Below, in pieces: positions 46,123-55,366 of a stretch of 63,284 nt of DNA. The DNA is from Actinomycetes bacterium. Its GTDB lineage: Bacteria; Actinomycetota; Acidimicrobiia; Acidimicrobiales; RAAP-2. The notes below the pieces were generated by a model that saw nothing but the letters and a program-made list of their open reading frames with translations, did not search any database and was not told the origin of the DNA. Within the stretch, counting starts at the first letter, position 1; each line of letters starts with the position of its first letter. The translations under genes were made by a program, and so were the position numbers. The stretch covers positions 1-63,284 of the forward strand of contig JAJYGN010000095.1 of NCBI GenBank assembly GCA_021790675.1, given 5' to 3'.

Positions 46123-47541
46123 TCAACACAACTCATCGAACGAGGCGCCGTCGATGCTCGCGCTGACGTTCGGGCTGACGCGACGTAGCGTCACCGTGGC
46201 GTCGACACCTCCGCCGGGGGACTCGCGCAACTCGATACCGCCGCCCGAAAGCCGCACGAGCTGCTCGGCGATGGCGAGGCCGAGCCCCGAACCTTCCGCG
46301 GTGTTCTCGCGCGCGCGCCAGAAGCGTCGAAGGGCGAGACGTCGGTCCGTCGGACTCATGCCGACACCGTTGTCGATGACGTGGACTTCGGCGTGCTCAT
46401 CGGCGAGGAGCGTGTCGACCATGATGCGACCGCCGGAGGGTGTCGCGTCAAAGGCGTTGGCGAGCAGATTGTCGATGACCTGTTCCATCACCCCGTCGAT
46501 CGCGAGGGCGCCGAGCTCGTGGCTCCCCGACGAATTCAGGGTGATGCCGTGTTCGGCGGCGAGTGGTCGCCAGTAGTCGACGCGCGAGCGGGCAATCGTG
46601 GCCAGGTCGATGACGGACAGGATCGCGGGCCGAGACTCATTGCGGGCGAGCTCGAGGAGGGACTCGACGAGGCGTCGCAACCGGCTGAGCTCGGACAGTA
46701 CCGGGATGAAGTCGTCGGGGCCGGTCTTGCCGCCGTACTGGAGGTTCTCGAGGTGCAGCTGCAGGGCGGTCAGGGGGGTGCGCAGTTGGTGCGAAGCGTC
46801 CTCGACGAACGTCGTCTGGGCCTCGAGCAGGTCGACGAGTCGCGCGGACATGGCGTTGATCGACTCGGCGAGGCGCCGCAATTCCGGAGGACCCTCGTCG
46901 ACCGGGGCGCGGATGCGCAACTCGCCGGCGCCAATTGCTTCGACCGCCCGGCCGATCCGCCGCAGCGGACGAGTCAGCGAGGTTGAGATGAGGAACCCGA
47001 AGCCGACGGCCGCCAGCAGCATCATGAGCCCGTAGAGCGCGAGGTTACGCCAGTTACCGTGTACGGCCCTCGTCACGATGGTCACCGGAAACGTGACGAC
47101 GAGCACCGCCTGGTCGATCCGCGCGGCGTCTGACCTGTCGTGGGGCAAGCGCATCGCCACGTAGTACTGGGCGCCTTCGACGGATGAGCGCGGGATCACT
47201 CCCGAGAGCGGGGTCGCTCCGACGCGGTGCGCTAATTGCGCGATCTCCTCGTCGACCGCCTGGCGCTGCTTGCTCGCTATCAGCGTGCGGCCCTCTCGCA
47301 GCACCAGGATCTGGCGCTTGGTCGCGTGCGAGTACGTATCGGAGAACCTGATCGCCGCCTTCAGGTGACCGCGTCCGATGTCGTTGGACAGGACGGCGGC
47401 CAGGGCCTGCGTGTCGCGACGCAGTGCGGATAGGGTCGACGAGTTGGCGTTCGAGTTCAGCGTGTAGCCGACCGGGATGACGAGCAGCACCATCGCCACC
47501 ACCGCGAAGAGGATGAATCCGGCGAGGAGCCGACGCCTCAC
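46123..47541 (-). CDS. Two-TM sensor histidine kinase with HAMP
   Basis: FVEDASHQLRTPLTALQLHLE; EGSGLGLAIAEQLVRLSGG. Confidence 0.92.
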   Translation of the reverse strand: MRRRLLAGFILFAVVAMVLLVIPVGYTLNSNANSSTLSALRRDTQALAAVLSNDIGRGHLKAAIRFSDTYSHATKRQILVLREGRTLIASKQRQAVDEEIAQLAHRVGATPLSGVIPRSSVEGAQYYVAMRLPHDRSDAARIDQAVLVVTFPVTIVTRAVHGNWRNLALYGLMMLLAAVGFGFLISTSLTRPLRRIGRAVEAIGAGELRIRAPVDEGPPELRRLAESINAMSARLVDLLEAQTTFVEDASHQLRTPLTALQLHLENLQYGGKTGPDDFIPVLSELSRLRRLVESLLELARNESRPAILSVIDLATIARSRVDYWRPLAAEHGITLNSSGSHELGALAIDGVMEQVIDNLLANAFDATPSGGRIMVDTLLADEHAEVHVIDNGVGMSPTDRRLALRRFWRARENTAEGSGLGLAIAEQLVRLSGGGIELRESPGGGVDATVTLRRVSPNVSASIDGASFDELC

Positions 47542-48197
47542 GGTGTCAGGGCCAATCGGAATCCGATTCCCCTATGGGTTTCGATGGCCTCGGCCAGGCC
47601 CAGCTTTCGTCGCAGAGAGGCCACGTGGACGTCGATCATCTTGGTCGAGCCGAACCAGTTGGGTCCCCATAGTTCGTCGAGCAGTTCTTGTCGGGTCACG
47701 ACCGCGCCCGGGTCGCGCGCCAGCAGGTCAAGGATCCCGTACTCCTTGGGGGTGCAGGCGATCTCGGCGCCGTCGACCGTGATCGTGCGGGTACGACGAT
47801 CGATAGTGATCGGACCGACTTGTTGGACCTTGCTCTCGGCGTCGGTTCCCGACGTGCGCCGAGTGACGGCGTTGATGCGCGCCACCAGCTCGCGAAAGCC
47901 GAAGGGCTTGACCACGTAGTCGTCCGCGCCTAGGTCGAGACCGGCGATGCGATCGTGTTCCGCACCGCGCGCGGTCACCATGATGATGGGCGCCGAAGAG
48001 GCTGCCCGCAGGTCCTCGAAGAGCTCGATGCCGTCGCGATCGGGCAGCCCGAGATCGAGGAGGATGAAGTCGGTGGGCAGGCTACGCAGGGCTTCGGCCC
48101 CGGTGGCCACGCGCACGGGCGTGAAGCCCTCGCGCGTGAGCCCGGTCACGATCGCCGAGGCGATGGCCTCGTCGTCTTCGATGACCAGAACGCGCAC
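47538..48197 (-). CDS. OmpR-family response regulator
   Basis: LVIEDDEAIASAIV..FILLDLGLPDRDG; LWGPNWFGSTKMIDVHVASLRRKLG. Confidence 0.93.
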   Translation of the reverse strand: MRVLVIEDDEAIASAIVTGLTREGFTPVRVATGAEALRSLPTDFILLDLGLPDRDGIELFEDLRAASSAPIIMVTARGAEHDRIAGLDLGADDYVVKPFGFRELVARINAVTRRTSGTDAESKVQQVGPITIDRRTRTITVDGAEIACTPKEYGILDLLARDPGAVVTRQELLDELWGPNWFGSTKMIDVHVASLRRKLGLAEAIETHRGIGFRLALTP

Positions 48198-48248
48198 GCC
48201 TCATTATGGTGCCACCGCGTGCAAGCGGTGCACTCGCCCAGAAGGCGG

Positions 48249-49472
48249 TTAGCGGCTCGCCTCCACCAGCGACTCGAGGTAGTAGCGGATCTGGATGGCG
48301 ACGGCCGCTCCTTCACCGACGGCCGATGCCAGTTGCTTAGTCGAACCCGCGCGCACGTCTCCCGCGGCGAAGATGCCCGGCACGCTCGTTGCGAAGTCGT
48401 GATCAGTCACGAGGAATCCGCGTTCTTCAGTGGCGAGCGAACCGTTGAGAAAGCCGGTGTTGGGATCCAGACCCACGAAGACGAACGCGCCGGCGGTCTC
48501 GAGCCGTTCACTCTGGCCATCGCGCTCGACGACGATCGCCGCGAGGGAACCGTCGTCGTCGGCGTCAAAAGAGGTCACCGTTGCGCCCAGGACGACGGAC
48601 ATGCGGGGGTGGTTGGCGACCTTGTCCTGGAGGAGCCGGCTCGCAGTGAGCTGTGGAGCCCCTTGGAGGATCGTCACGTGATCAGCGAATTGGGTGAGGA
48701 AGAGTCCCTCCTCTAAGCCGCTGTTGCCACCGCCGATCACCGTGAGCTCGTTCGCCCCGCGGTAGAAGGGGCCGTCGCAGGTCGCGCAGAAGTGGATGCC
48801 CGCACCGATCAGTTCGGCTTCACCCTCAGCGCCAGTACGACGATACGTCGAGCCCGTCGCGACCAAGACGGCCGGGGCGCGCACGCTCGCTCCCGTAGAA
48901 AGATCCACGCGGATCATCGCCCCGTCGCGCTCGACGCCGGACACGGCGACCGCGGACAGGATCTCGACGCCGTAGCGCTCGGCCTGGCGGGTCATGCGCT
49001 CGGCCAACTCGGCGCCGCCTACTCCCTCGGGGAATCCGGGGTAGTTGTCGAAGCGCTCGGTCACCGCGGCCTGGCCGCCGGGGGCGGAGCGCTCGACGAT
49101 GAGGGCCCGCAGGTTCTCGCGCGCGGCGTAGATCGCCGTGGTCAGTCCGGTGGGCCCGCCGCCGATGATTACGAGGTCGTATTCGCTCTGGGCCGCTGCG
49201 CGACTGAGTCCGACGCGCTCGGCCAACTCGTCGTCGGAGGGTTCGGCGAGGAACGAGCCGTCGGGAAAGACGATCGTCGGGATGATGCGCTTGCCGGCGT
49301 TTCGACTCTCGACCTCGGCGACCTGTTCGGGGTGCTCTTCGAGGTCGATCCAGGTGAAGGGGATGCGGTGCGTCGTGAGGAACTGCTTGGAGCGTCGACA
49401 GTCGGGGCACCACGGCGCGCCGTAGACGACGAGTTCCTGGTCAGATTGGCTGGACTGCTCGGTCGTGCCCAC
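48249..49472 (-). CDS. Glutaredoxin/mycoredoxin-like domain fused to thioredoxin reductase
   Basis: N-terminal VVYGAPWCPDCRRSKQFL...IIPTIVFPDGSFL; C-terminal FAD/NAD domain with GIHFCATCDGPFY. Confidence 0.9.
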   Translation of the reverse strand: MGTTEQSSQSDQELVVYGAPWCPDCRRSKQFLTTHRIPFTWIDLEEHPEQVAEVESRNAGKRIIPTIVFPDGSFLAEPSDDELAERVGLSRAAAQSEYDLVIIGGGPTGLTTAIYAARENLRALIVERSAPGGQAAVTERFDNYPGFPEGVGGAELAERMTRQAERYGVEILSAVAVSGVERDGAMIRVDLSTGASVRAPAVLVATGSTYRRTGAEGEAELIGAGIHFCATCDGPFYRGANELTVIGGGNSGLEEGLFLTQFADHVTILQGAPQLTASRLLQDKVANHPRMSVVLGATVTSFDADDDGSLAAIVVERDGQSERLETAGAFVFVGLDPNTGFLNGSLATEERGFLVTDHDFATSVPGIFAAGDVRAGSTKQLASAVGEGAAVAIQIRYYLESLVEASR

Positions 49473-49522
49473 AGTTTCCCCCTTGCTACATCTTCGAGGG
49501 TATCGGTCGGGCGGAGACGACT

Positions 49523-49556
49523 CGGGCGAGGCGGGTCGTCAGACCCGCCTCGCCCG
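49523..49556. terminator. Hairpin terminator downstream of hsp20
   Basis: 15-bp perfect stem CGGGCGAGGCGGGTC-GTCA-GACCCGCCTCGCCCG. Confidence 0.7.
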
Positions 49557-49566
49557 TTGGATCGCG

Positions 49567-50007
49567 TTACACGCTGAGAGCTGACATCGCCGAGTCGTGA
49601 CGCACTTCGATACGCCGCGGCTTGGCCTCCTCGGCGACGGGGATGGACAGGGTGAGGACGCCGTCGGCGTAGTGGGCGTCGATCTTCGTGGTGTCCAGGT
49701 TGTCGCCGAGAAGGATCTGACGGCTAAACGTGCCGTGCGCGCGCTCGGCCACGAGCGCCTCGACACCGTCGGAGACGAGTGGCGCCTTGCGGTCGGCCTT
49801 GACGATCAACGTGTTGTTGTCGACCGTGAGCTCGATCGACTCGGCGTCGACGCCGGGCAGGTCGAACTGCACGAGGAACTGGTCCTCTTTGCGGTACGCG
49901 TCCATCGGCATTGTGAGCAGCGTGGTTCGACGCGTGGTCTCTCCCATCATCTGCTGGAAGAGGCGGTCGAAGTCACGGAATGGTTCGGAACGAACAAGAA
50001 GCGGCAT
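49567..50007 (-). CDS. hsp20: Hsp20/alpha-crystallin small heat-shock protein
   Basis: DQFLVQFDLPGVDAESIELTVDNNTLIVKADRK; YADGVLTLSIPVAEEAKPRRIEV. Confidence 0.95.
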   Translation of the reverse strand: MPLLVRSEPFRDFDRLFQQMMGETTRRTTLLTMPMDAYRKEDQFLVQFDLPGVDAESIELTVDNNTLIVKADRKAPLVSDGVEALVAERAHGTFSRQILLGDNLDTTKIDAHYADGVLTLSIPVAEEAKPRRIEVRHDSAMSALSV

Positions 50008-50052
50008 TGCCGTACCTCCTTACTTCACATCAGTTTGCGTCCCCTGAGTTAG

Positions 50053-50079
50053 TTAGCACTCAAGGGCTCCGAGTGCCAA
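50053..50079. promoter_or_regulatory. CIRCE-like element (HrcA operator)
   Basis: TTAGCACTC-N9-GAGTGCCAA, one mismatch to the CIRCE consensus, 46 bp upstream of hsp20. Confidence 0.85.
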
Positions 50080-50252
50080 TATACCAGGTGGAGGAGGAGT
50101 TAATCTTGGAATTTCCTAAGAACTCGGAGGCCCCGCGGTCTCCGCTGCCGTCTACCTGGGCTGAATGAGAGCTCGACACGGCACTCGCCGGCGAGTCAAT
50201 TCGCTGCTACGTTGGCGGGCGCCGGTAACGGCGTGTGACGTGGGGGGGCACT

Positions 50253-51035
50253 ATGGGTTCTTCGGACACGCAGGGAGCTTTGTGGGGCGCGGGCGCGCGA
50301 GAATGGTCCCAACTGATTGAGCCGTGCCAAGTCCCTTTCTACGAAGCTGCCTTTGATGCGATGGATCTGCGTGGCGGCATGACCCTTCTCGACGCCGGGT
50401 GCGGATCAGGCCTCGCCCTGGAATTGGCCGCGAGGCGGGGGGCCACGCCTACCGGACTCGACGCGTCAGAGGGGCTGTTGGCCGTAGCGCGCGAGCGGGT
50501 ATCCGACGCCGATCTGCGCCAGGGAGATCTCGAAGCACTGCCGTTCGCCGACGATGAGTTCGATGCAGTCTCGGCCTTTAACTCGGTACAGTTCGCGTCC
50601 GATCCCGTGCGGGCTGTTAGCGAGATGGTGCGAGTGGCCAAGCCGGGCGCGGCGGTGGCGGTGACGACGTGGGCCGCGCCCGAGCGCTGCGAGATGGGTG
50701 CGGTGCTGGGTGCGCTCGCGGCGCTGCTGCCTCCGCCTCCGCCCGGAACCGGTGGTCCGTTCACCTTGTCGGCGCCCGGTCTCATGGATTCCGTTGCCCA
50801 AGCAGCTGGACTGGTCGCCTATCACGTGATCGATGTCGCGACCCCGTTCACGTTCGCCGACGTGGACACGGGGGTACGGGCTCTCCTGGCGACGGGACCC
50901 GGACGTCGTGCCATCGAACACGCGGGTGACGACGCCGCGCGCGCGGCGGTCGTGACGGCGTTCGCTCGCTTCGCCCAGTCCGACGGCTCCGTGGTGACTA
51001 ACAACGTCTTCAAGGTGCTCGTGGCTCGCGCATAG
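50253..51035 (+). CDS. Class I SAM-dependent methyltransferase (UbiE-like)
   Basis: TLLDAGCGSGLALELAARRGATPTGLDASEGLL; FNSVQFASDPVRAVSEMVRVAKPG. Confidence 0.88.
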   Translation: MGSSDTQGALWGAGAREWSQLIEPCQVPFYEAAFDAMDLRGGMTLLDAGCGSGLALELAARRGATPTGLDASEGLLAVARERVSDADLRQGDLEALPFADDEFDAVSAFNSVQFASDPVRAVSEMVRVAKPGAAVAVTTWAAPERCEMGAVLGALAALLPPPPPGTGGPFTLSAPGLMDSVAQAAGLVAYHVIDVATPFTFADVDTGVRALLATGPGRRAIEHAGDDAARAAVVTAFARFAQSDGSVVTNNVFKVLVARA

Positions 51036-51093
51036 CCAGCCAGGGTGCTGCAGATCTAACGGATGGCGGTTGGGCCTCATCGTGGTGCTGTGG

Positions 51094-51178
51094 CGGAGGA
51101 GGTGGGATTTGAACCCACGGTAGGTTGCCCTACACACGATTTCCAATCGTGCCGATTCGGCCGCTCTCGCACTCCTCC
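51094..51178 (-). tRNA. tRNA-Ser(GGA)
   Basis: Minus strand GGAGGAGTGCGAGAGCGGCCGAATCGGCACGATTGGAAATCGTG...GTGGGTTCAAATCCCACCTCCTCCG. Confidence 0.95.
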
Positions 51179-51249
51179 AGGCACTCGCAAAAGCGCCGGG
51201 TGGCAAGGTTACCCGAGGCAGCCACGGGTCGGCGCGCTAGCCTTGATTT

Positions 51250-51381
51250 GCCGAGGTCCAAAGCGGTAGTCGGGTCCCGTGCGACGGTCGTTCGTGAACC
51301 GAGTCAGGGGTGGAAGCCAGCAGCTCTCAGCGGATTGCGCCGGGTGCCACGGATCGCCTGACTGCCGCTTTGGACCTCGGC
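51250..51381 (+). ncRNA. ffs: Signal recognition particle RNA (4.5S/scRNA)
   Basis: GTGAACCGAGTCAGGGGTGGAAGCCAGCAGCTCTCAGCGG core and GCGCCGGGTGCC; ends pair as GCCGAGGTCCAAAGCGG / CCGCTTTGGACCTCGGC. Mature ends uncertain. Confidence 0.9.
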
Positions 51382-51410
51382 TTCGTACAGGGCGCCGTTA
51401 GCATGCGTGC

Positions 51411-53111
51411 ATGCCTGACCAACCCGTGCCCACCTCGATCGAAGGCGTGACGGCCCTCTATCGCCGCTTCCGGCCGGGCCGTTTCGCCGAGATGCGGGGC
51501 CAAGACCACGTCGTGCGCGCCCTCCAGGGGGCGGTGGCGAGCGGGCGCGTCGTGCACGCCTATCTCTTCTCGGGGCCGCGCGGCACGGGCAAGACGACCG
51601 CCGCGCGCATCCTCGCCAAGGCACTGAACTGCGAGAACCCGATCGACGGCGACGCGTGCAACGAGTGCGCGAGTTGCGTGGCGATCTCTCGCGGGTCGTC
51701 CCTTGACGTCACCGAGCTCGACGCGGCCTCCAATAACGGCGTCGACGACGTGCGCGACATCACCGTCGGGGCCTGGCATGGCACGCCGGGTCGATGGAAG
51801 GTCTACATCTTCGACGAGGTTCACCAGCTCTCTAAGGCCGCCTCGGCCGCCCTGTTGAAGACCCTCGAAGAACCGCCACCGCACGTCGTGTTCGTGCTGG
51901 CGACCACCGATCCCCACAAGGTGCTGCCCACGATCCGCTCGCGCACTCAGCACCTCGAATTCCGCCTCATCGGTGCCGAAACCCTGGGCGGCCTGCTCAG
52001 CGACATCCGTGTTGCGGCAGGACTCCCCGCTGACGACGCGACCATCGAGGCCGCGGTCCGCCAGGGCCGCGGATCGGCCCGCGACGCGTTGAGCGCCCTC
52101 GACCAGTTCCTCGCCACCGGTCCGGTGTCTGACACCCAGCCCGAGTTCGACGTGCTCTTCGCAGCGCTCGCCGAGAGTGACGCGGCGGCGGCTCTCACCG
52201 CGCTCGCGTCGCTGATGGCCCAGGGGTGGGACCCCGAACAGTTGACGGAGAGCTTCATCGCCGAGTTGCGTCAGACGTTCCTTCTTCAAGTCGCGCCCGG
52301 TGTGGCCGCGGCGGTCGACTCCGACCGCGAGCGCCTCGCGCAGTGGGGAGTGCGCCTGGGTCTCGCAAGAACGGTGCGCGTCCTCGAGACGCTCGGGCGA
52401 ACGTTGCGAGAGATGCGTGGCGCTCCGGAGAAGACTGTTACCCTCGAAGTCGCCCTGGTGCGACTCACCCGCGCCGACCTCGACAGCTCGCTCGACGCCC
52501 TCGCCGAGAGGGTGGCTCGGCTGGAGAAGGGTGCGCCGAGCCCCGAGCCCGAGGCCCCGCAGCGCCGTCCCATCGCCGGCGCCGGCCCGAATCGTGTCGC
52601 ACCCCCTCCGAGCGCACCAACGCCCGAGGCGCGCGAGACTGCGCCGCCCCCCGCGCCGACATCGCCCGCCGCGGAGCCCGCCGCGGAGCCCGCTACGGAC
52701 GAGATCTCCCTCGAGGAGTTTCGCGAGCGCTTCGCCGCGCGTGTCGTGCCGCGCACGGCGCGCTCCGCCCAACTGGTCCTCAAGAACGCCGAGGTGCGTG
52801 CCGTCGCCAACGGTCGCATGACGATCGCGGTCGCCAGCGAGGACCTCCGCCAGAACAGCGAGATGGTCACGCCGGGACTTCGCAGCGCGCTCGAGCACGA
52901 GTTCAAGGTCGGCTTCGCCATCGACTGGATCGTGGACGGCGCCATTGCCGCCTCGCTGAGCGCGCCACGCACCCCGAGTGTTCGAACCGCGGCGCCGGTC
53001 GTCGAGGACGACGCCGACGCCGACGCAGGAGACGCGTCGGCCATCGTCGTGGACTCGGTGGCCGAGCACCTGATCACCGAGATGTTCCCCGGGGCCCAGG
53101 AGATCACGTGA
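51411..53111 (+). CDS. dnaX: DNA polymerase III subunit gamma/tau
   Basis: YRRFRPGRFAEMRGQDHVVRAL, FSGPRGTGKTTAARILAKALNC, CNECASC zinc module. Confidence 0.97.
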   Translation: MPDQPVPTSIEGVTALYRRFRPGRFAEMRGQDHVVRALQGAVASGRVVHAYLFSGPRGTGKTTAARILAKALNCENPIDGDACNECASCVAISRGSSLDVTELDAASNNGVDDVRDITVGAWHGTPGRWKVYIFDEVHQLSKAASAALLKTLEEPPPHVVFVLATTDPHKVLPTIRSRTQHLEFRLIGAETLGGLLSDIRVAAGLPADDATIEAAVRQGRGSARDALSALDQFLATGPVSDTQPEFDVLFAALAESDAAAALTALASLMAQGWDPEQLTESFIAELRQTFLLQVAPGVAAAVDSDRERLAQWGVRLGLARTVRVLETLGRTLREMRGAPEKTVTLEVALVRLTRADLDSSLDALAERVARLEKGAPSPEPEAPQRRPIAGAGPNRVAPPPSAPTPEARETAPPPAPTSPAAEPAAEPATDEISLEEFRERFAARVVPRTARSAQLVLKNAEVRAVANGRMTIAVASEDLRQNSEMVTPGLRSALEHEFKVGFAIDWIVDGAIAASLSAPRTPSVRTAAPVVEDDADADAGDASAIVVDSVAEHLITEMFPGAQEIT

Positions 53112-53710
53112 CCTATCCGCCGGCGCTCCAAGCGGTCGTTGACGAACTCGGGCGATTCCCCGGCGTCGGTCCTAAGTCGGCCCAGCGCATCGCGTTCTGG
53201 CTGATGCGCCAGCCCGACGAGGACGTCGCGCGACTCGCCGCGTCGCTCGGCGAGATGGCGACCAAGCTCTCGTTCTGCGAGCGCTGCTGCAACATCGCTG
53301 AGTCGGGCGGGCTGTGCCCGATCTGCGCGGATTCGCGACGCGACCAGACGGTGATTTGCGTCGTGGAGAACCCGCCCGATGTGGTCGCGGTCGAGCGCTC
53401 GGGCGCGTTTCGCGGCACGTACCACGTGCTGCACGGCGTGCTCAATCCGCTCGAGGGTGTGACGCCGGATCGCCTTCGCATCCAGGAGCTGCTGGCGCGC
53501 TTGACGGGACCCGTCACCGAGGTCATCTTGTGCTTCAACTCGAACGTCGAGGGCGACGCCACCGCCATGTACCTGAGCCGCCTGCTGGCCGCCCCGGGCC
53601 TCGTCGTCAGCCAGCCGGCCAGCGGCCTGCCCGTTGGCGGTGACCTCGAGTTCGCCGACGACCTGACGCTCGGCCGCGCGATCGACGGCCGACGCGTCCT
53701 CTCCGATTAG
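53108..53710 (+). CDS. recR: Recombination protein RecR
   Basis: GRFPGVGPKSAQRIAFWLMR, CERCCNIAESGGLCPIC; GTG start overlapping dnaX stop. Confidence 0.97.
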   Translation: MTYPPALQAVVDELGRFPGVGPKSAQRIAFWLMRQPDEDVARLAASLGEMATKLSFCERCCNIAESGGLCPICADSRRDQTVICVVENPPDVVAVERSGAFRGTYHVLHGVLNPLEGVTPDRLRIQELLARLTGPVTEVILCFNSNVEGDATAMYLSRLLAAPGLVVSQPASGLPVGGDLEFADDLTLGRAIDGRRVLSD

Positions 53711-54606
53711 GCGAAGTAGACGACGCCGAAGAGCCCCAGCGCCAGGCTGTAGAGCGCGAAGGGCGCGAGCGTCTTGGTCGCGAACCAGCGCACCAGGAAG
53801 CGCACCGAGAGATACGCGGTGACCGCGGCGCACAGCGCACCGAGCGCGGCGGGTGTTCGAACACCCTGGCCGGTCGCGCCAAAGAGCTCGGGCAGCTTGT
53901 AGAGGCCCGCGAGCGCGATGACCGGCGTGGCGAGCAGGAATGAGAACTGCGCGGCGTCTTCGTGGCTGAGGCCGCCCGCGAGGCCCGTGGCCATGGCGAT
54001 CCCCGAGCGCGAGATGCCCGCGAAGAGTGCGAGGCTCTGGGAGGCCCCGATGCCGAAGGCCTGGCGCACCGAGAGCGTCTCGAGGCTGACCAGTCGGGCG
54101 TGGCGTCCCTGGGCGGCGCGCAGGCGCTCGGCGCCGAAGAGGATGAGGCCGTTGATCACGAGGAAGACGGCCGCAGCGAGGGGCTTGGCGAAGAGAACGC
54201 GCAGCGTCGAGTCGAAGATGACCCCGGCGATCCCCACCGGGATGGTGGCCACGACGAGCAGGGCGAGCAGCCGGTAGTTCGCGTCGATCGTGTCGTCGTC
54301 AAGTCGCCACAGCGACGACGCGCCGCGCTGGCCGACGCCGCGCAGGCGCTCGACGAGGGCGCGCGCGAAAGCCACCCAGTTGTGGCGGTAGTAGACGAAG
54401 AGGCCGGCCGCGGTGCCCACGTGCAGTCCCACGAGGAAGGCCAGGAAGAAGGAGTGTTTCGCCGACTGGGCGCTCACCAGGTGGTGCCAGCCAAAGAGGG
54501 CCGGAGCGATCACGCTGTGGCCGAGGCTCGACACGGGGAAGAGTTCCGAGACACCCTGGAGAAGTCCGAGGATCATGGCCTGGAGGTCGGTGATCGGCGC
54601 GGGCAC
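53707..54606 (-). CDS. uppP: Undecaprenyl-diphosphatase
   Basis: LLQGVSELFPVSSLGHSVI; SQSLALFAGISRSGIAMATGL. Confidence 0.95.
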   Translation of the reverse strand: MPAPITDLQAMILGLLQGVSELFPVSSLGHSVIAPALFGWHHLVSAQSAKHSFFLAFLVGLHVGTAAGLFVYYRHNWVAFARALVERLRGVGQRGASSLWRLDDDTIDANYRLLALLVVATIPVGIAGVIFDSTLRVLFAKPLAAAVFLVINGLILFGAERLRAAQGRHARLVSLETLSVRQAFGIGASQSLALFAGISRSGIAMATGLAGGLSHEDAAQFSFLLATPVIALAGLYKLPELFGATGQGVRTPAALGALCAAVTAYLSVRFLVRWFATKTLAPFALYSLALGLFGVVYFA

Positions 54607-54661
54607 GTTCGAACGGTAATCGACGCTGGCGCACCGCGAATCGCGGTGCGAGACTTCAGGC

Positions 54662-55177
54662 GTGCGCTATCTCACAATCGTCCGCCACGCCGAGGCCGAG
54701 GACCGCGCCGAATCCGGTCGCGACTACGACCGGCACTTAAGTGCCCGAGGGCGTCGCCAGTGCGAGCAGTTGCGCGCTCTAGCGATGGATCCTGAAGAGT
54801 TGGGTCGTTACGGGCCTACCGTGGCACTGGTGAGCGGGGCCGCACGTACGCGTGAGACTTTCGCGCGCGCCTTCGAAGACACGCCCCTCGTCTCGCACGT
54901 CGAGTTCAGTGACCTCATCTACAACGGCCGGCGCAACGTGACAGCCGAGGACGTCCTGATCGACCTGGCCGCGATCGATCCGGTGACGACGTCGCTGCTG
55001 GTGGTTGGCCACAACCCGACGCTGCGCGACCTCGTGGACTCGCTCGCACGATCGGTGCCGTCGCCGTTGACGCCGGGTCACCTGCCCAAGGCAGCGACCA
55101 TTGTGCTTGCTCTCGACGACGATCGCCCCGTGGGGCTGATGCGCTACGACGCGGTTGCGGCCTATCGGCCTGACTAG
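54662..55177 (+). CDS. SixA-like histidine phosphatase
   Basis: LTIVRHAEAEDR; LVVGHNPTLRDLVDSL. Confidence 0.9.
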   Translation: MRYLTIVRHAEAEDRAESGRDYDRHLSARGRRQCEQLRALAMDPEELGRYGPTVALVSGAARTRETFARAFEDTPLVSHVEFSDLIYNGRRNVTAEDVLIDLAAIDPVTTSLLVVGHNPTLRDLVDSLARSVPSPLTPGHLPKAATIVLALDDDRPVGLMRYDAVAAYRPD

Positions 55178-55366
55178 CGATCGACTGAGAGATGCGCTGA
55201 CAGCACGAGCACGTTCACCTCGCGGCGAGACGATGTCGACCGAGGGCGCTCTTCGCTGCGAGCGAATTGATTACCACTCCAATCACACGAAACTGACACA
55301 TCCTCAACAACTGCCGCTACTTGACTGTTGGAGTGCCGCAAGGGCTTAGGGAAAGAGCAGTGAATA

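Noticed and set aside
51327-53833. Minus-strand ORFs of 580 and 515 aa over dnaX/recR
   Set aside because: Shadow ORFs opposite strongly recognised dnaX and recR.
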